Assembly (NCBI RefSeq): GCF_004214895.1
Contig: NZ_CP035952.1
Location: forward strand, 4,474,501 to 4,538,500
Reading direction: 5' to 3'
Source: Pseudomonas tructae
GTDB taxonomy: Bacteria; Pseudomonadota; Gammaproteobacteria; Pseudomonadales; Pseudomonadaceae
Length of the DNA: 64,000 bases
Part shown: piece by piece, positions 46,406-55,100 of the stretch
Layout: each line of letters begins with the position of its first letter
How positions within the stretch are numbered: the first letter of the stretch is position 1
Program-made: the position numbers and the translations under genes
The notes under the pieces: model-generated
Seen by the model: only the letters and a program-made list of their open reading frames with translations
Database searches by the model: none
What the model was told of the DNA's origin: nothing

Positions 46406-47137
46406 TTACTCGGCAGCAGGATCGACAGGCTCGGCATCAGCCTTGGCCTGGTCCTTGATACCCAGCAGTTCCAGCTCGAACACCAGCACCGAGTTGGCCG
46501 GGATCATCGGGCTCGGGCTCTGGGCGCCGTAAGCCAGGTCGGATGGGATGTACAGCTTGTACTTCTCACCCACGTGCATCAGTTGCAGGCCTTCGACCCA
46601 ACCCGGGATCACGCCGCTGACCGGCAGGTCGATCGGGCTGCCACGCTCGACGGAGCTGTCGAAGACCTTGCCATCGACCAGCTTGCCTTCGTAGTGGACG
46701 GTGACCACGTCAGTCGGCTTAGGCTGGGCGCCGTCGGCCTTCTTGATCACTTCGTACTGCAGGCCCGAAGCGGTGGTGACCACGCCAGCCTTCTTGCCGT
46801 TTTCTTCAAGGAACTTCTTGCCCGAAGCGGCCGACTCTTCGCTCATCTTGACCAGGCGCTCTTCAGCGCGCTTCTGCAAGGCGGCGAAGGCTTCAACCAG
46901 CTCTTCGTCCTTGATCTTCTGTTCTTTCTTGCCGACAGCATCTTCGATACCTTGAGCGACAGCTTTCGAATCAAGATCGTCCATGCCTTCCTGAGCCAGG
47001 CTCTTGCCCATGTTCAGGCCAATACCGTAGGAGGCTTTTTGTGCCGGGGTCTTCAGCTCGACGCTGGTCTGCGAATCGCAACCCGCCAGTACCAGGCTAA
47101 CCAGGGCAACCGCAGCCGCCAACCGATGCTGTTTCAT
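46406..47137 (-). CDS. FKBP-type peptidyl-prolyl isomerase, Mip-like lipoprotein
   Basis: A 243-residue protein with a lipoprotein signal peptide (LVSLVLAGCDSQ, lipidated Cys near residue 20). An N-terminal helical dimerisation domain (YGIGLNMGKSLAQEG) precedes a C-terminal FKBP domain (VTVHYEGKLVDGKVFDSSVE, GWVEGLQLMHVGEKYKLYIP). It is a periplasm-facing prolyl isomerase of the Mip/FkpA group that helps fold envelope proteins. AAGGAA lies five bases before ATG 47137. The acidic C-terminal tail is short. Confidence 0.93.
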   Translation of the reverse strand: MKQHRLAAAVALVSLVLAGCDSQTSVELKTPAQKASYGIGLNMGKSLAQEGMDDLDSKAVAQGIEDAVGKKEQKIKDEELVEAFAALQKRAEERLVKMSEESAASGKKFLEENGKKAGVVTTASGLQYEVIKKADGAQPKPTDVVTVHYEGKLVDGKVFDSSVERGSPIDLPVSGVIPGWVEGLQLMHVGEKYKLYIPSDLAYGAQSPSPMIPANSVLVFELELLGIKDQAKADAEPVDPAAE

Positions 47138-47357
47138 GCTATTTCCTTGTTCATGCGCCAATAGGGCAATCGAGTAAAGCCGCGAGCTTATCAGGCGGCC
47201 ACGACCAATGGCTACCGGCATGAGAGCAAGAAAACCCGGATAAGTTCAGCCAGATTAAACCTTCTTCATCCTCCACTGCAGCCAGTGGCCAGTATTGACG
47301 GGAGCAGGCGCTTGGGCAAATTCGTCGATGAGGTTTTGTAGCAGTTTGTATCGATGC

Positions 47358-48290
47358 TCAAGGATTACCGCCATCGCGATACTGCCCCGCCACTTCGCGC
47401 ACCACCGCACACAGCCACTGTGCCGGCAGCGCCAGGGGTAAGGCGGCGTTGCTGCAGATGCCGACCGAACCGCCCGGCTCGCTGACGCCCAGGTCCAGCT
47501 CGCACAGCTCACCGCGGCTGAGATCGACCCGCACAGCATCGCGCGGTGCGACCCAGACTGCATCGCTGCCCTGCACATAACGCCGGCTGAGGGCCGGCGA
47601 CAGGGTTTCCAGGCGTTGCGCCGGTTGCTCGATGGCGCACTGCACGAACAGGCTGTCGGCGTGCTTGCGGATGGTCGTGCCGGCCAATGGCAACACCAGC
47701 GGGTAGCGCCCGACCTGGCTGCGCTCGATCGGCTGGCGGCCGAGCAAGGGGTGACCCGGGCGCACCACCAGCGACATCGACTCGCTGTACAGGTGCTCGA
47801 ACAGCAGCCCCTGGATCTGCGGGCTGTCGGTCATGCGCCCGATCACCAGATCCAGCTCGCCCACGTGCAACTGCCCCAGCAGGTGTGCACTGGGGCCGGT
47901 GGCGACGCTGACCACCAGGGCCGCGTGGCGCTGGTGCAGGCGGCAGAGCACTTCGGGCATCAGCAGGCTTTCGACGGTCGACAGCACGCCAACGCGCACC
48001 TGGGGCGGCGCGTGCTCTTCACCGCGCAGCGTACTCACCCCCTCACGCAGGGCCTGCACGCTGGGGCCGGCGTAACGCATGAAACGCACCCCGGCCGGGG
48101 TCAGCTCGACGCCCTGCTTGCTGCGCTCGAACAGCCGCGTCTGCAGCAGGTCTTCAAGCTCCTTGAGGGTTTTGGAGATGGCCGGCTGACTGATCGCCAT
48201 GGCATCGGCGGCCTTGGCGAAACTGCCCTGGCGGGCAATTTCGAGAAAGCACAGCAGGTGGCGGAATTTGATCCGGGTGTCGAGGTTCAT
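47358..48290 (-). CDS. pcaQ: LysR-family regulator, PcaQ-like
   Basis: A 310-residue LysR regulator. The N-terminal HTH (FLEIARQGSFAKAADAMAISQPAISKTLKELEDLL) is followed by a substrate-binding domain close to the PcaQ/GalR subgroup (VRVGVLSTVESLLMPEV, DLVIGRMTDSPQIQGLLFEHLY). PcaQ proteins activate protocatechuate genes in response to beta-carboxymuconate. No pca structural gene is in the window, so the name rests on recalled sequence likeness only. ATG 48290. Confidence 0.75.
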   Translation of the reverse strand: MNLDTRIKFRHLLCFLEIARQGSFAKAADAMAISQPAISKTLKELEDLLQTRLFERSKQGVELTPAGVRFMRYAGPSVQALREGVSTLRGEEHAPPQVRVGVLSTVESLLMPEVLCRLHQRHAALVVSVATGPSAHLLGQLHVGELDLVIGRMTDSPQIQGLLFEHLYSESMSLVVRPGHPLLGRQPIERSQVGRYPLVLPLAGTTIRKHADSLFVQCAIEQPAQRLETLSPALSRRYVQGSDAVWVAPRDAVRVDLSRGELCELDLGVSEPGGSVGICSNAALPLALPAQWLCAVVREVAGQYRDGGNP

Positions 48291-48317
48291 TGCGCGAGTT
48301 TATCGCAGTTCGAGTGG

Positions 48318-48356
48318 GTGGGAGCGGCGATGCGGCGCCCCGACTTGCCCCGCGAT
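48318..48356. repeat. REP element, longer variant
   Basis: gggagcggcgatgcggcgcc is followed by ccgacttgccccgcgat. It is the same subtype as the second unit at 28824-28862. Confidence 0.8.
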
Positions 48357-48384
48357 GGCACTCAGTCAGTCACCTCCCATCGCG

Positions 48385-48877
48385 GCATCGGTATCTACAC
48401 ATCTCTAACGAGTCAGCCTATTGGCTCTTGATATGCGTGCTTATCCAGTTGATGTAGCGACACTGCCGGCCCCTTCCGCCCTTACGGCGGCTCACTTTTT
48501 TCTTGGAAAAAGTGAGCAAAACCGCTCGCTCAATCATCCGGCCCTGCGCTGCGCTCCGGGTTCCCTCCTTACGCACCGACTCCGGGGGCCGCGCCGAAGG
48601 GACATCCATGTCCCTCGGCGCTTTACGGCCCATCCATGGGCCTGCACCCCCTCCATCGGTGCTCCACTCGGCCTCCTGACATCGCGAAAAATCAGAAGCC
48701 GACCCTGCCAGTTAAAAACTGTTACCTATGTGCGTGAACTGATTTGTTACCTATGAGGGTGAGTCGTACCCGGAAGGAGCCGGCAGCCTCGCCACATCAA
48801 CTGGATAAGCACACATGCGCAGACCACCCCTGAGCCATCTTCATAGATCAGGATTAGAGCTGTGTAGATACCGATGC
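48385..48877. repeat. 493-bp palindrome-rich element with nested terminal inverted repeats
   Basis: This stretch between pcaQ and nirD has no credible gene. Outer arms 48385-48408 and 48854-48877 match inversely at 23 of 24 bases. Inner arms 48433-48460 and 48789-48816 match at 26 of 28. Inside are three compact hairpins: 48490-48500/48507-48517 (11 bp), 48591-48605/48608-48621 (14 bp with one bulge) and 48627-48633/48636-48642 (7 bp). An 11-bp direct repeat lies at 48720 and 48745. REP units abut both sides. It looks like a non-autonomous repeat or remnant of one. The right outer arm is also the 3' end of nirD. Confidence 0.7.
48720..48755. mobile_element. Possible IS-end remnant with direct repeats
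   Basis: TGTTACCTATG occurs at 48720-48730 and 48745-48755, 25 bases apart. This spacing and sequence recall the repeated transposase-binding ends of some IS481/IS21-type elements (from memory). No transposase remains. Confidence 0.35.
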
Positions 48878-49269
48878 CCATCGCGGGGCAAGCCCGCTCC
48901 CACCCCACCCCATGCCAACTCCACCTGCTCACCATTGATCCGCACCGGCCACACCTGCAGCGCCTGCTGCGGGTCCTCCAGGCAGCGCCCATCTTTCAAG
49001 CAGAAATGCTGCTTGTACAACGGCGCCGCCACCACCAGCTCGCCCTTGAGCTCGCCGATCAGCCCGCGACCAATCACATTGGCTCCGGACCTTGGGTCAT
49101 GGTTGTCCACGGCAAACACCGGCGTGGCCTGCCCGGGCAGGTAGAACAGCGCCACCTGACGGTCATCGAACCACACCACCACCCCGGACTGGGCGACCAG
49201 ATCGGCGCGGGTGCAGACCGTCTGCCATTGTTGCGCCTGAACAGCTACTGCAGCGTTGGACTGGCTCAT
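48841..49269 (-). CDS. nirD: Assimilatory nitrite reductase small subunit NirD
   Basis: A 142-residue Rieske-like NirD (FAVDNHDPRSGANVIGRGLIGELKG, PLYKQHFCLKDGRCLEDP); as usual for NirD it lacks Rieske cluster ligands. It works with NirB to reduce nitrite to ammonium in the cytoplasm. Its start overlaps the nirB stop. The family normally ends near residue 120 (after EQVELAW). Here the last about 20 codons are read from a REP unit and the outer arm of the neighbouring repeat (tail GAGLPRDGHRYLHSSNPDL), so the native C-terminus appears to be replaced or extended. Confidence 0.92.
   Translation of the reverse strand: MSQSNAAVAVQAQQWQTVCTRADLVAQSGVVVWFDDRQVALFYLPGQATPVFAVDNHDPRSGANVIGRGLIGELKGELVVAAPLYKQHFCLKDGRCLEDPQQALQVWPVRINGEQVELAWGGVGAGLPRDGHRYLHSSNPDL
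48880..48903. repeat. REP element inside the nirD 3' end
   Basis: atcgcggggcaagcccgctc directly follows the outer inverted-repeat arm. It is translated in the minus frame as part of the NirD tail. Confidence 0.85.
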
Positions 49270-51827
49270 CAGAGCACCTCCTCGGTGGTCGGGATCAAGT
49301 GAAGTTCACCGGCAGCAATGGGCCGGCGCTGGCCACGCTCGCGGACAAAGTGCACGCCCGGGTCCGGGCGCTGGTCGTTGACGAAGGTGCGAAAACGCTT
49401 GAGCTTGTCCGGGTCTTTCAGGGCGTTGGCCCACTCGCATTCATAGCGATCGACCACCAGTTGCATCTGCGCTTCGAGCTCTGCGCCCAGGCCCAGGCTG
49501 TCGTCGAGGATTACCTGTTTGAGGTAGTCCAGCCCGCCCTCCAGGCTTTCACGCCACACCGAGGTGCGCTGCAGTTTGTCGGCGGTGCGGATGTAGAACA
49601 TCAGCACGCGGTCGATGATGCGGATCAGGCCGGCGTCGTCCAGATCGGTGGCGAACAGTTCGGCATGCCGCGGGCGCATGCCGCCGTTGCCACAGATGTA
49701 CAGGTTCCAGCCCTTCTCGGTGGCGATCACGCCGATGTCCTTGCTCTGCGCTTCGGCGCATTCGCGGGTACAGCCGGACACCGCGAACTTGAGCTTGTGC
49801 GGCGAACGCAGGCCCTTGTAGCGGTCTTCCAGGGTCAGGGCCATGCCCACGCTGTCCTGCACGCCGTAGCGGCACCAGGTGCTGCCGACGCAGGATTTCA
49901 CCGTGCGCGTCGATTTGCCGTAGGCGTGGCCGGTCTCGAAACCTGCGGCAATCAGCTCGGCCCAGATCTGGGGCAGTTCATGCAATTGGGCGCCGAACAG
50001 GTCGATGCGCTGGCCGCCGGTGATCTTGGTGTAGAGGTCATATTTTTTCGCCACCTCGCCAATGACGATCAGTTTCTCGGGGGTGATTTCGCCGCCGGGA
50101 ATCCGCGGCACCACCGAGTAGGTGCCGTTCTTCTGCATATTGGCCATGAAGGTGTCGTTGGTGTCCTGCAGCGGTACCAACGACGGCTCCATGATCGGCT
50201 GGTTCCAGCACGAGGCGAGGATCGAGCCGACCGTGGGCTTGCAGATGTCGCAGCCGACATGACCGCGACCATGCCTGGCCAGCATTTCGTCGAAGCTGAC
50301 AATGCCTTCGACCCGCACCAGGGCGTACAGCTCCTGGCGGGTGTAGGCGAAATGTTCGCACAGGCTCTTGTCGACGCTGACACCACGGGCGATCAGTTCG
50401 TGTTCGAAGACTTGCTTGAGCAACGCTGCACACCCGCCGCAACCTGTGCAGGCCTTGGTCTGCTGCTTGAGCTGGGCAAGCTCGCCACAACCGCTGTCGA
50501 TGGCCGCGCAGATCGCGCCCTTGCTGACGTTGTGGCACGAGCAAATGGTTGCGCTGGCGGGCAAGGCATCGGCGCCCAACGCTGGCGCCCCGGCCGATTG
50601 CGGCAGGATCAGCGCGGCCGGATCGGCGGGCAAGGCAATGCCGTTCTGCACGTATTGCAGCAGGGTGTCGTAATAGCTGTTGTCGCCGACCAGCACCGCG
50701 CCGATCACCCGCTTGCCGCTGGCATCGACCACCAGGCGGCGGTAGGCCGACGCTGCTTCGTCGATAAAGCGATAACTGCGCGCACCCGGGGTCGCGCCAT
50801 GGGCATCACCAATGGAGCCGACATCAACGCCCAGCAGCTTGAGTTTGGTCGACATGTCGGCACCGGTGAAACTGCCTGCATCTTCACCGGCCAGCGCCGC
50901 TGCCACGTTGCGCGCCATGCTGTAGCCCGGTGCGACCAAGCCGAAGACACTGCCATTCCAGGACGCGCATTCGCCGATGGCAAAGATGCGTGGGTCGCTG
51001 CTGCGACAGCCACTGTCGATCACCACCCCGCCGCGCGGCGCGACTTCCAGGCCACTGCTGCGGCCCAGGGCGTCCTGCGGGCGGATACCGGCGGAGAACA
51101 CGATCAGGTCGGTCTCGAGAAACTCACCACCGTCGAAGTTCATCCGGTAGCGATACGTTTCACCGGCAACGATCGATTGGGTCGCCCGCGCCAGATGCAC
51201 GCCAACCCCCAGGGCTTCGATCTGCGCGCGCAAGGCCGCGCCGCCTTCAGCATCCAGTTGCACCGGCATCAGGCGTGGAGCGAACTCCACCACGTGGGCT
51301 TGCAGGCCCAGCGACTTCAAGGCATTGGCCGCCTCAAGGCCCAGCAGGCCACCGCCGACCACCACGCCACGGCGGGCTCCGCTGGCGGCGGCGCGGATAG
51401 CATCGAGATCATCGAGGGTGCGATAGACCAGGCGCGCCGCACCGTGCGAGCCTTCGATCGGCGGCACGAATGGATAGGAGCCAGTGGCCAGGACCAACTG
51501 ATCGTAGGGGTAGCGCCCGGCGGCAGTGACAACCTCACAGCGCTCGCGATCAATCTCCAGCACCGGCTCGCCCAGGTGCAGGTGAATACCGTGCCCGGCA
51601 TACAAGTCGGCCTCCCCCAGCGCCAGAGCTTCGGCATCGCTGCCGGTGAAGTACTCCGACAGGTGCACGCGGTCGTAGGCGCGCTGGCGCTCTTCACCGA
51701 ACACACGCACCTCGAAGCGGCCCAGGGCTGCACGTTCGATCAGTTGCTCGACGCAGTGATGACCGACCATGCCGTTGCCGACGATGATCAGCTGTTGCCG
51801 CGTTGCGATGCTGGTAAACCCATTCAT
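49269..51827 (-). CDS. nirB: Assimilatory NAD(P)H nitrite reductase large subunit NirB
   Basis: An 852-residue NirB. An N-terminal FAD/NAD(P)H pyridine nucleotide reductase part (LIIVGNGMVGHHCVEQL, VVVGGGLLGLEAANAL) leads to a BFD-like [2Fe-2S] domain (CSCHNVSKGAI and CTGCGGC). The C-terminal sirohaem/[4Fe-4S] nitrite reductase part has the cluster cysteines CVGSTWC and CTREC. It transfers six electrons from NAD(P)H to nitrite. GAGGA lies six bases before ATG 51827. A 158-base leader holds a NasT-type antitermination element behind a sigma-54 promoter. Confidence 0.96.
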   Translation of the reverse strand: MNGFTSIATRQQLIIVGNGMVGHHCVEQLIERAALGRFEVRVFGEERQRAYDRVHLSEYFTGSDAEALALGEADLYAGHGIHLHLGEPVLEIDRERCEVVTAAGRYPYDQLVLATGSYPFVPPIEGSHGAARLVYRTLDDLDAIRAAASGARRGVVVGGGLLGLEAANALKSLGLQAHVVEFAPRLMPVQLDAEGGAALRAQIEALGVGVHLARATQSIVAGETYRYRMNFDGGEFLETDLIVFSAGIRPQDALGRSSGLEVAPRGGVVIDSGCRSSDPRIFAIGECASWNGSVFGLVAPGYSMARNVAAALAGEDAGSFTGADMSTKLKLLGVDVGSIGDAHGATPGARSYRFIDEAASAYRRLVVDASGKRVIGAVLVGDNSYYDTLLQYVQNGIALPADPAALILPQSAGAPALGADALPASATICSCHNVSKGAICAAIDSGCGELAQLKQQTKACTGCGGCAALLKQVFEHELIARGVSVDKSLCEHFAYTRQELYALVRVEGIVSFDEMLARHGRGHVGCDICKPTVGSILASCWNQPIMEPSLVPLQDTNDTFMANMQKNGTYSVVPRIPGGEITPEKLIVIGEVAKKYDLYTKITGGQRIDLFGAQLHELPQIWAELIAAGFETGHAYGKSTRTVKSCVGSTWCRYGVQDSVGMALTLEDRYKGLRSPHKLKFAVSGCTRECAEAQSKDIGVIATEKGWNLYICGNGGMRPRHAELFATDLDDAGLIRIIDRVLMFYIRTADKLQRTSVWRESLEGGLDYLKQVILDDSLGLGAELEAQMQLVVDRYECEWANALKDPDKLKRFRTFVNDQRPDPGVHFVRERGQRRPIAAGELHLIPTTEEVL

Positions 51828-51889
51828 ACCCGATCCTCACTCAAGGCCATTCACGGTGGCTTTGCTGCTGGGGGCCAACCCCGATAAAC

Positions 51890-51926
51890 AAAAAAGGCGC
51901 CTGGAGCCGAAGCTCCAGGCGCCTTT
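51890..51926 (-). terminator. Leader terminator of nirBD
   Basis: A perfect 15-bp stem closed by a UUCG loop, followed by a run of T on the minus strand. It lies 63 bases before the nirB start, upstream of the coding region, so read-through must be controlled. Confidence 0.9.
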
Positions 51927-51972
51927 GCCTGGTCGTTTTTGTAGTCCCGGTTGCGAATCGCCATTGACCCGC
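51915..51972 (-). promoter_or_regulatory. Two-hairpin NasT (ANTAR) antitermination element, nirB leader
   Basis: Hairpin P1 (51972-51953): GCGGGUC, loop AAUGGC, GAUUCGC (seven pairs, two G-U). Hairpin P2 (51932-51915): CCAGGC, loop AAAGGC, GCCUGG (six pairs). Both loops have six bases with A at 1 and G at 4, the rule for ANTAR-protein targets. P2 uses bases of the terminator stem, so P2 and terminator exclude each other. NasT bound to P1/P2 would allow read-through into nirBD. Confidence 0.85.
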
Positions 51973-51993
51973 GAGGACGTTGTCACTCTGTAA

Positions 51994-52011
51994 AAGCAGG
52001 GAGCGTGCCAA
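51994..52011 (-). promoter_or_regulatory. Sigma-54 promoter of nirBD
   Basis: TTGGCACGCTCCCTGCTT on the minus strand has the GG (-24) and GC (-12) exactly ten bases apart, close to consensus TGGCACG-N4-TTGCW. Expected transcription start is near 51985. A half NtrC-like site (GCACC) lies near 52079-52075. Confidence 0.85.
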
Positions 52012-52101
52012 CTGCCAAGGCCTTTGAAACCGGGGTTTGTACAGGTTTCACCGCGGCCGATATCGACCCAGGCTGGTGCAGGGCTCCCCCTTATGGGGCA
52101 C

Positions 52102-55100
52102 TCAGTACACGTCGCGCAGGTAGCGCTTGGTGCGACTCAGTTCGCCGACATAGGCCTCTGCCCGTTCCACACTCATGCCGCCGTATTGATGCACCACCTG
52201 CTTGAGCGCGACATCGACATCCCTGGCCATGCGTTCAGCATCACCACAGATGTAAAAATGCCCACCTTCCTCCAGCCAGCGCCACAGCTCGGCGCCCTGT
52301 TCGAGCATGCGTTGCTGCACGTAGATCTTCTGCGCCTGGTCGCGGGAGAACGCGGTATCCAGGCGGGTCAGGTGGCCATCGCGCTGCCAGGCCAGCAGCT
52401 CGTCGCGATAGTAGAAGTCGGTGGCGGCTTGCTGCTCACCGAACAGCAGCCAGTTGCGCCCTGTAGCCCCCTGTGCCTGACGCTCCTGCAGGAACGCCCT
52501 GAACGGCGCCACACCCGTACCCGGACCAACCATGATCACTGGCGCAGCGCTGTCACCAGGCAAGCGAAAGTGGGACGTCGGTTGGGTAAAAATGTCTACG
52601 CGGCCGGGCTCGCTGCGATCAGCCAGGTAGGTCGAGCACACGCCCTTGCGCTGGCCATAACGCACGGTGGAAACCGTCAGGTGCACTTGATCCGGATGCA
52701 GCATCTGGCTCGAACTGATCGAGTACAGCCTTGGCTGCAGGGGCTTGAGCAGGCTCAGCCAGGTATCCAGGCTCAGCTGGGGCTTGCACAGGTGCACCAG
52801 GTCAATCAGTTGCTTGCCCCACAGCCAGTCTTTGAGCGCCGCCTTGTTGTGCGGCTCAAGCAACTCGCGCAGCGGTGTATCGCCAAGCGCGAAGGCCTCG
52901 AGCAATGGCGCGGTGATGCGGGCAATCTCCAGGTGCTCCAACAGTGCCTCGGCCAGCGGCATGTCGGCCTGGCCCTTGAGGCTGACGCTGCGGCTGCCAT
53001 CGAAGCGGGTCGCAGTCAGCAGTTCATCGACCAGTGCCGGACAGTTGCGCGGCCACACGCCCAGGGCGTCACCGGCCTGGTACGTGAAGCCGCTTGCGCC
53101 CAGGTCGAATACCAACTGGCGGGTTTCCTTGACCGCGCCGGGACCGTTGAGCAGATAGTTGCCGACCAGGGTGGTTGCCAACGGCCTGGTTTTACTGAAA
53201 CCGCTGGCGGCTGGCGCTGGCACTGGTGCTTCAAGCAACAACTGACCATGGCCCAGTTTGCCCAGCAACGCCTGCAGCCATTGCCCGGCCGGCTCGTTGA
53301 CGTCGCCTTCGCAATCGACCCGTTCCAGCAAGCGCTCGGCCCCCAGCTCTGCCAGGCGCTGATCGAGCTTGCGACCAAAACCGCAAAACTGCTCGTAGCT
53401 TGAATCCCCCAGGGCCAGCACTGCATAGGGCAAGCCGGCGCAGCGTTGGGAGTGCTCGCCATGCAGGCCACGCCAGAACGCCGCGCCACTGTCCGGGGCA
53501 TCACCGTCACCAAAGGTACTGGCAATCAGCAGCAGGCTGGCAGGGCTGTCCAGCTGTTCCAGGGCCACGTCCTCCATACAGCTCAAATGCACCGACAAAC
53601 CGACCTGGCGCAGGCGCTCGGCACACTGCTCGGCCAGGGCCTGGCCATTGCCGGTTTGCGAGGCCCACAGCAGCAGGTGCTTGTCCTGAACCGACACGGG
53701 CGGATGATCGAGCTGGGTGGCATCGATACGCTCGCCTGCAACCCGGCTCAAGGCTACCGCGCAGTACTTGAAGGCCGGTTGCAGCGACAGCGGATCGACC
53801 GCGTCGCTGGTGACCGCGTTGATCGCCAAATGGTTGCCATAGACATCATTCCAGTGAAACGGCGCAAAGCAGTTGCCCGGCAAAACCCGCGTGGTAATTC
53901 GTGCCGGCAGCAGCGCCTGCCCGCGCCGTGAGCGCACCTGTACCTGGTCCTTCTCGGCGATGCCCAGGCGTTGCGCATCTTCAGGGTGAATTTCCACGAA
54001 GGGTCCCGGGTCGAGCTTGTTCAGCGCCGCCACCTTGCCGGTCTTGGTCAGGGTGTGCCACTGGTGCTGGACCCGTCCGGTGTTGAGCACCAGTGGGAAG
54101 TCAGCGTCTGGTAGCTCAGCGGCCGGCAGGCACGGCCGGGCAAAAAAACGCGCCTTGCCGCTGTCGGTGGGGAAGGCAATCGCCGGGACCTCACCGTGCG
54201 CATCGTGCAGCAGGGCCTGGCTGCGGCCATCGTTGCAATAGCGCAGCGGGCTGCGGTGGTCGGCGCGTCCTGGCTCACACGGCCACTGCTGCGGCGCCTT
54301 GCGCAAGCGGGTGTAGCTGACCCCGCGCACGTCGTAACCGGTGGCCGGGTTCCAGGCCTGACGCAGCTCGTCGAACACCGCCTCGGCACTGGCGTAGCTG
54401 AAAGCCTCGGCGTAGCCCATGGCGCAGGCCACGCGGGCGATGATCTGCCAGTCGGGCAGGCTCTCGCCCGGCGCCTGGACGGCCTGGTTCATCAGGGTCA
54501 GGTTGCGTTCGGAGTTGACCATCACGCCCTCGCCTTCGGCCCACAGTGCCGCCGGCAGCAGAATATCGGCGTAGCGGTTGGTCTCGGTGTCGAGGAAGGC
54601 ATCCTGGACAATCACCAGTTGCGCCGCCTGTAAGCCGTCAATCACCTGCTGGCGGTTGGCGACGCTGGCCACCGGGTTGCTGCAGATGATCCAGCAGGCT
54701 TTGACCTGCCCACTGGCAAGGTTTTCGAACAGCGCCACGGTACCGTCACCGGCTTCGCTGCGCAGGCTGCCGGCAGGGATCTGCCAGAGCTGCTCGGCAA
54801 ACGCCCGGTCTGCCGCCACCAGTGCCGAGCGCTGTCCGGGCAAACCCGGGCCCATATAGCCCATTTCGCGCCCGCCCATGGCGTTGGGCTGCCCGGTCAG
54901 CGAGAACGGTCCGCTGCCCGGCCGGCAGATGGCGCCGGTGGCCAGGTGCAGGTTGCACAAGGCGTTGGTTTGCCAGGTGCCATGGATGCTCTGGTTCAGG
55001 CCCATGGTCCAGCAGCTCATCCACTGCGGCGCGCGGCCGAGCCACTGCGCAGCCTGGCGGATATCGGCTTCGCGCAGGCCGGTGATGGCGGCGACCCGCT

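Noticed and set aside
47255..47374. 39-codon frame (starts MAVILEHRYKLLQNL) overlapping the pcaQ end on the minus strand
   Set aside because: It reads somewhat protein-like, but it has no clear ribosome site, overlaps pcaQ, and I know no family; too short to support.
48418..48756. Open frames on both strands inside the palindromic element
   Set aside because: They follow the repeat and its hairpins, have no ribosome sites, and are typical spurious translations of intergenic repeats.
49092..51887. 931-codon open frame antisense to nirB
   Set aside because: Long only because of GC bias; no domain pattern, and NirB motifs fill the other strand.
52064..52080. Full NtrC site upstream of the nirB promoter
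   Set aside because: Only one half (GCACC) matches; the other half is GGGTC rather than GGTGC, so a functional site is not supported.
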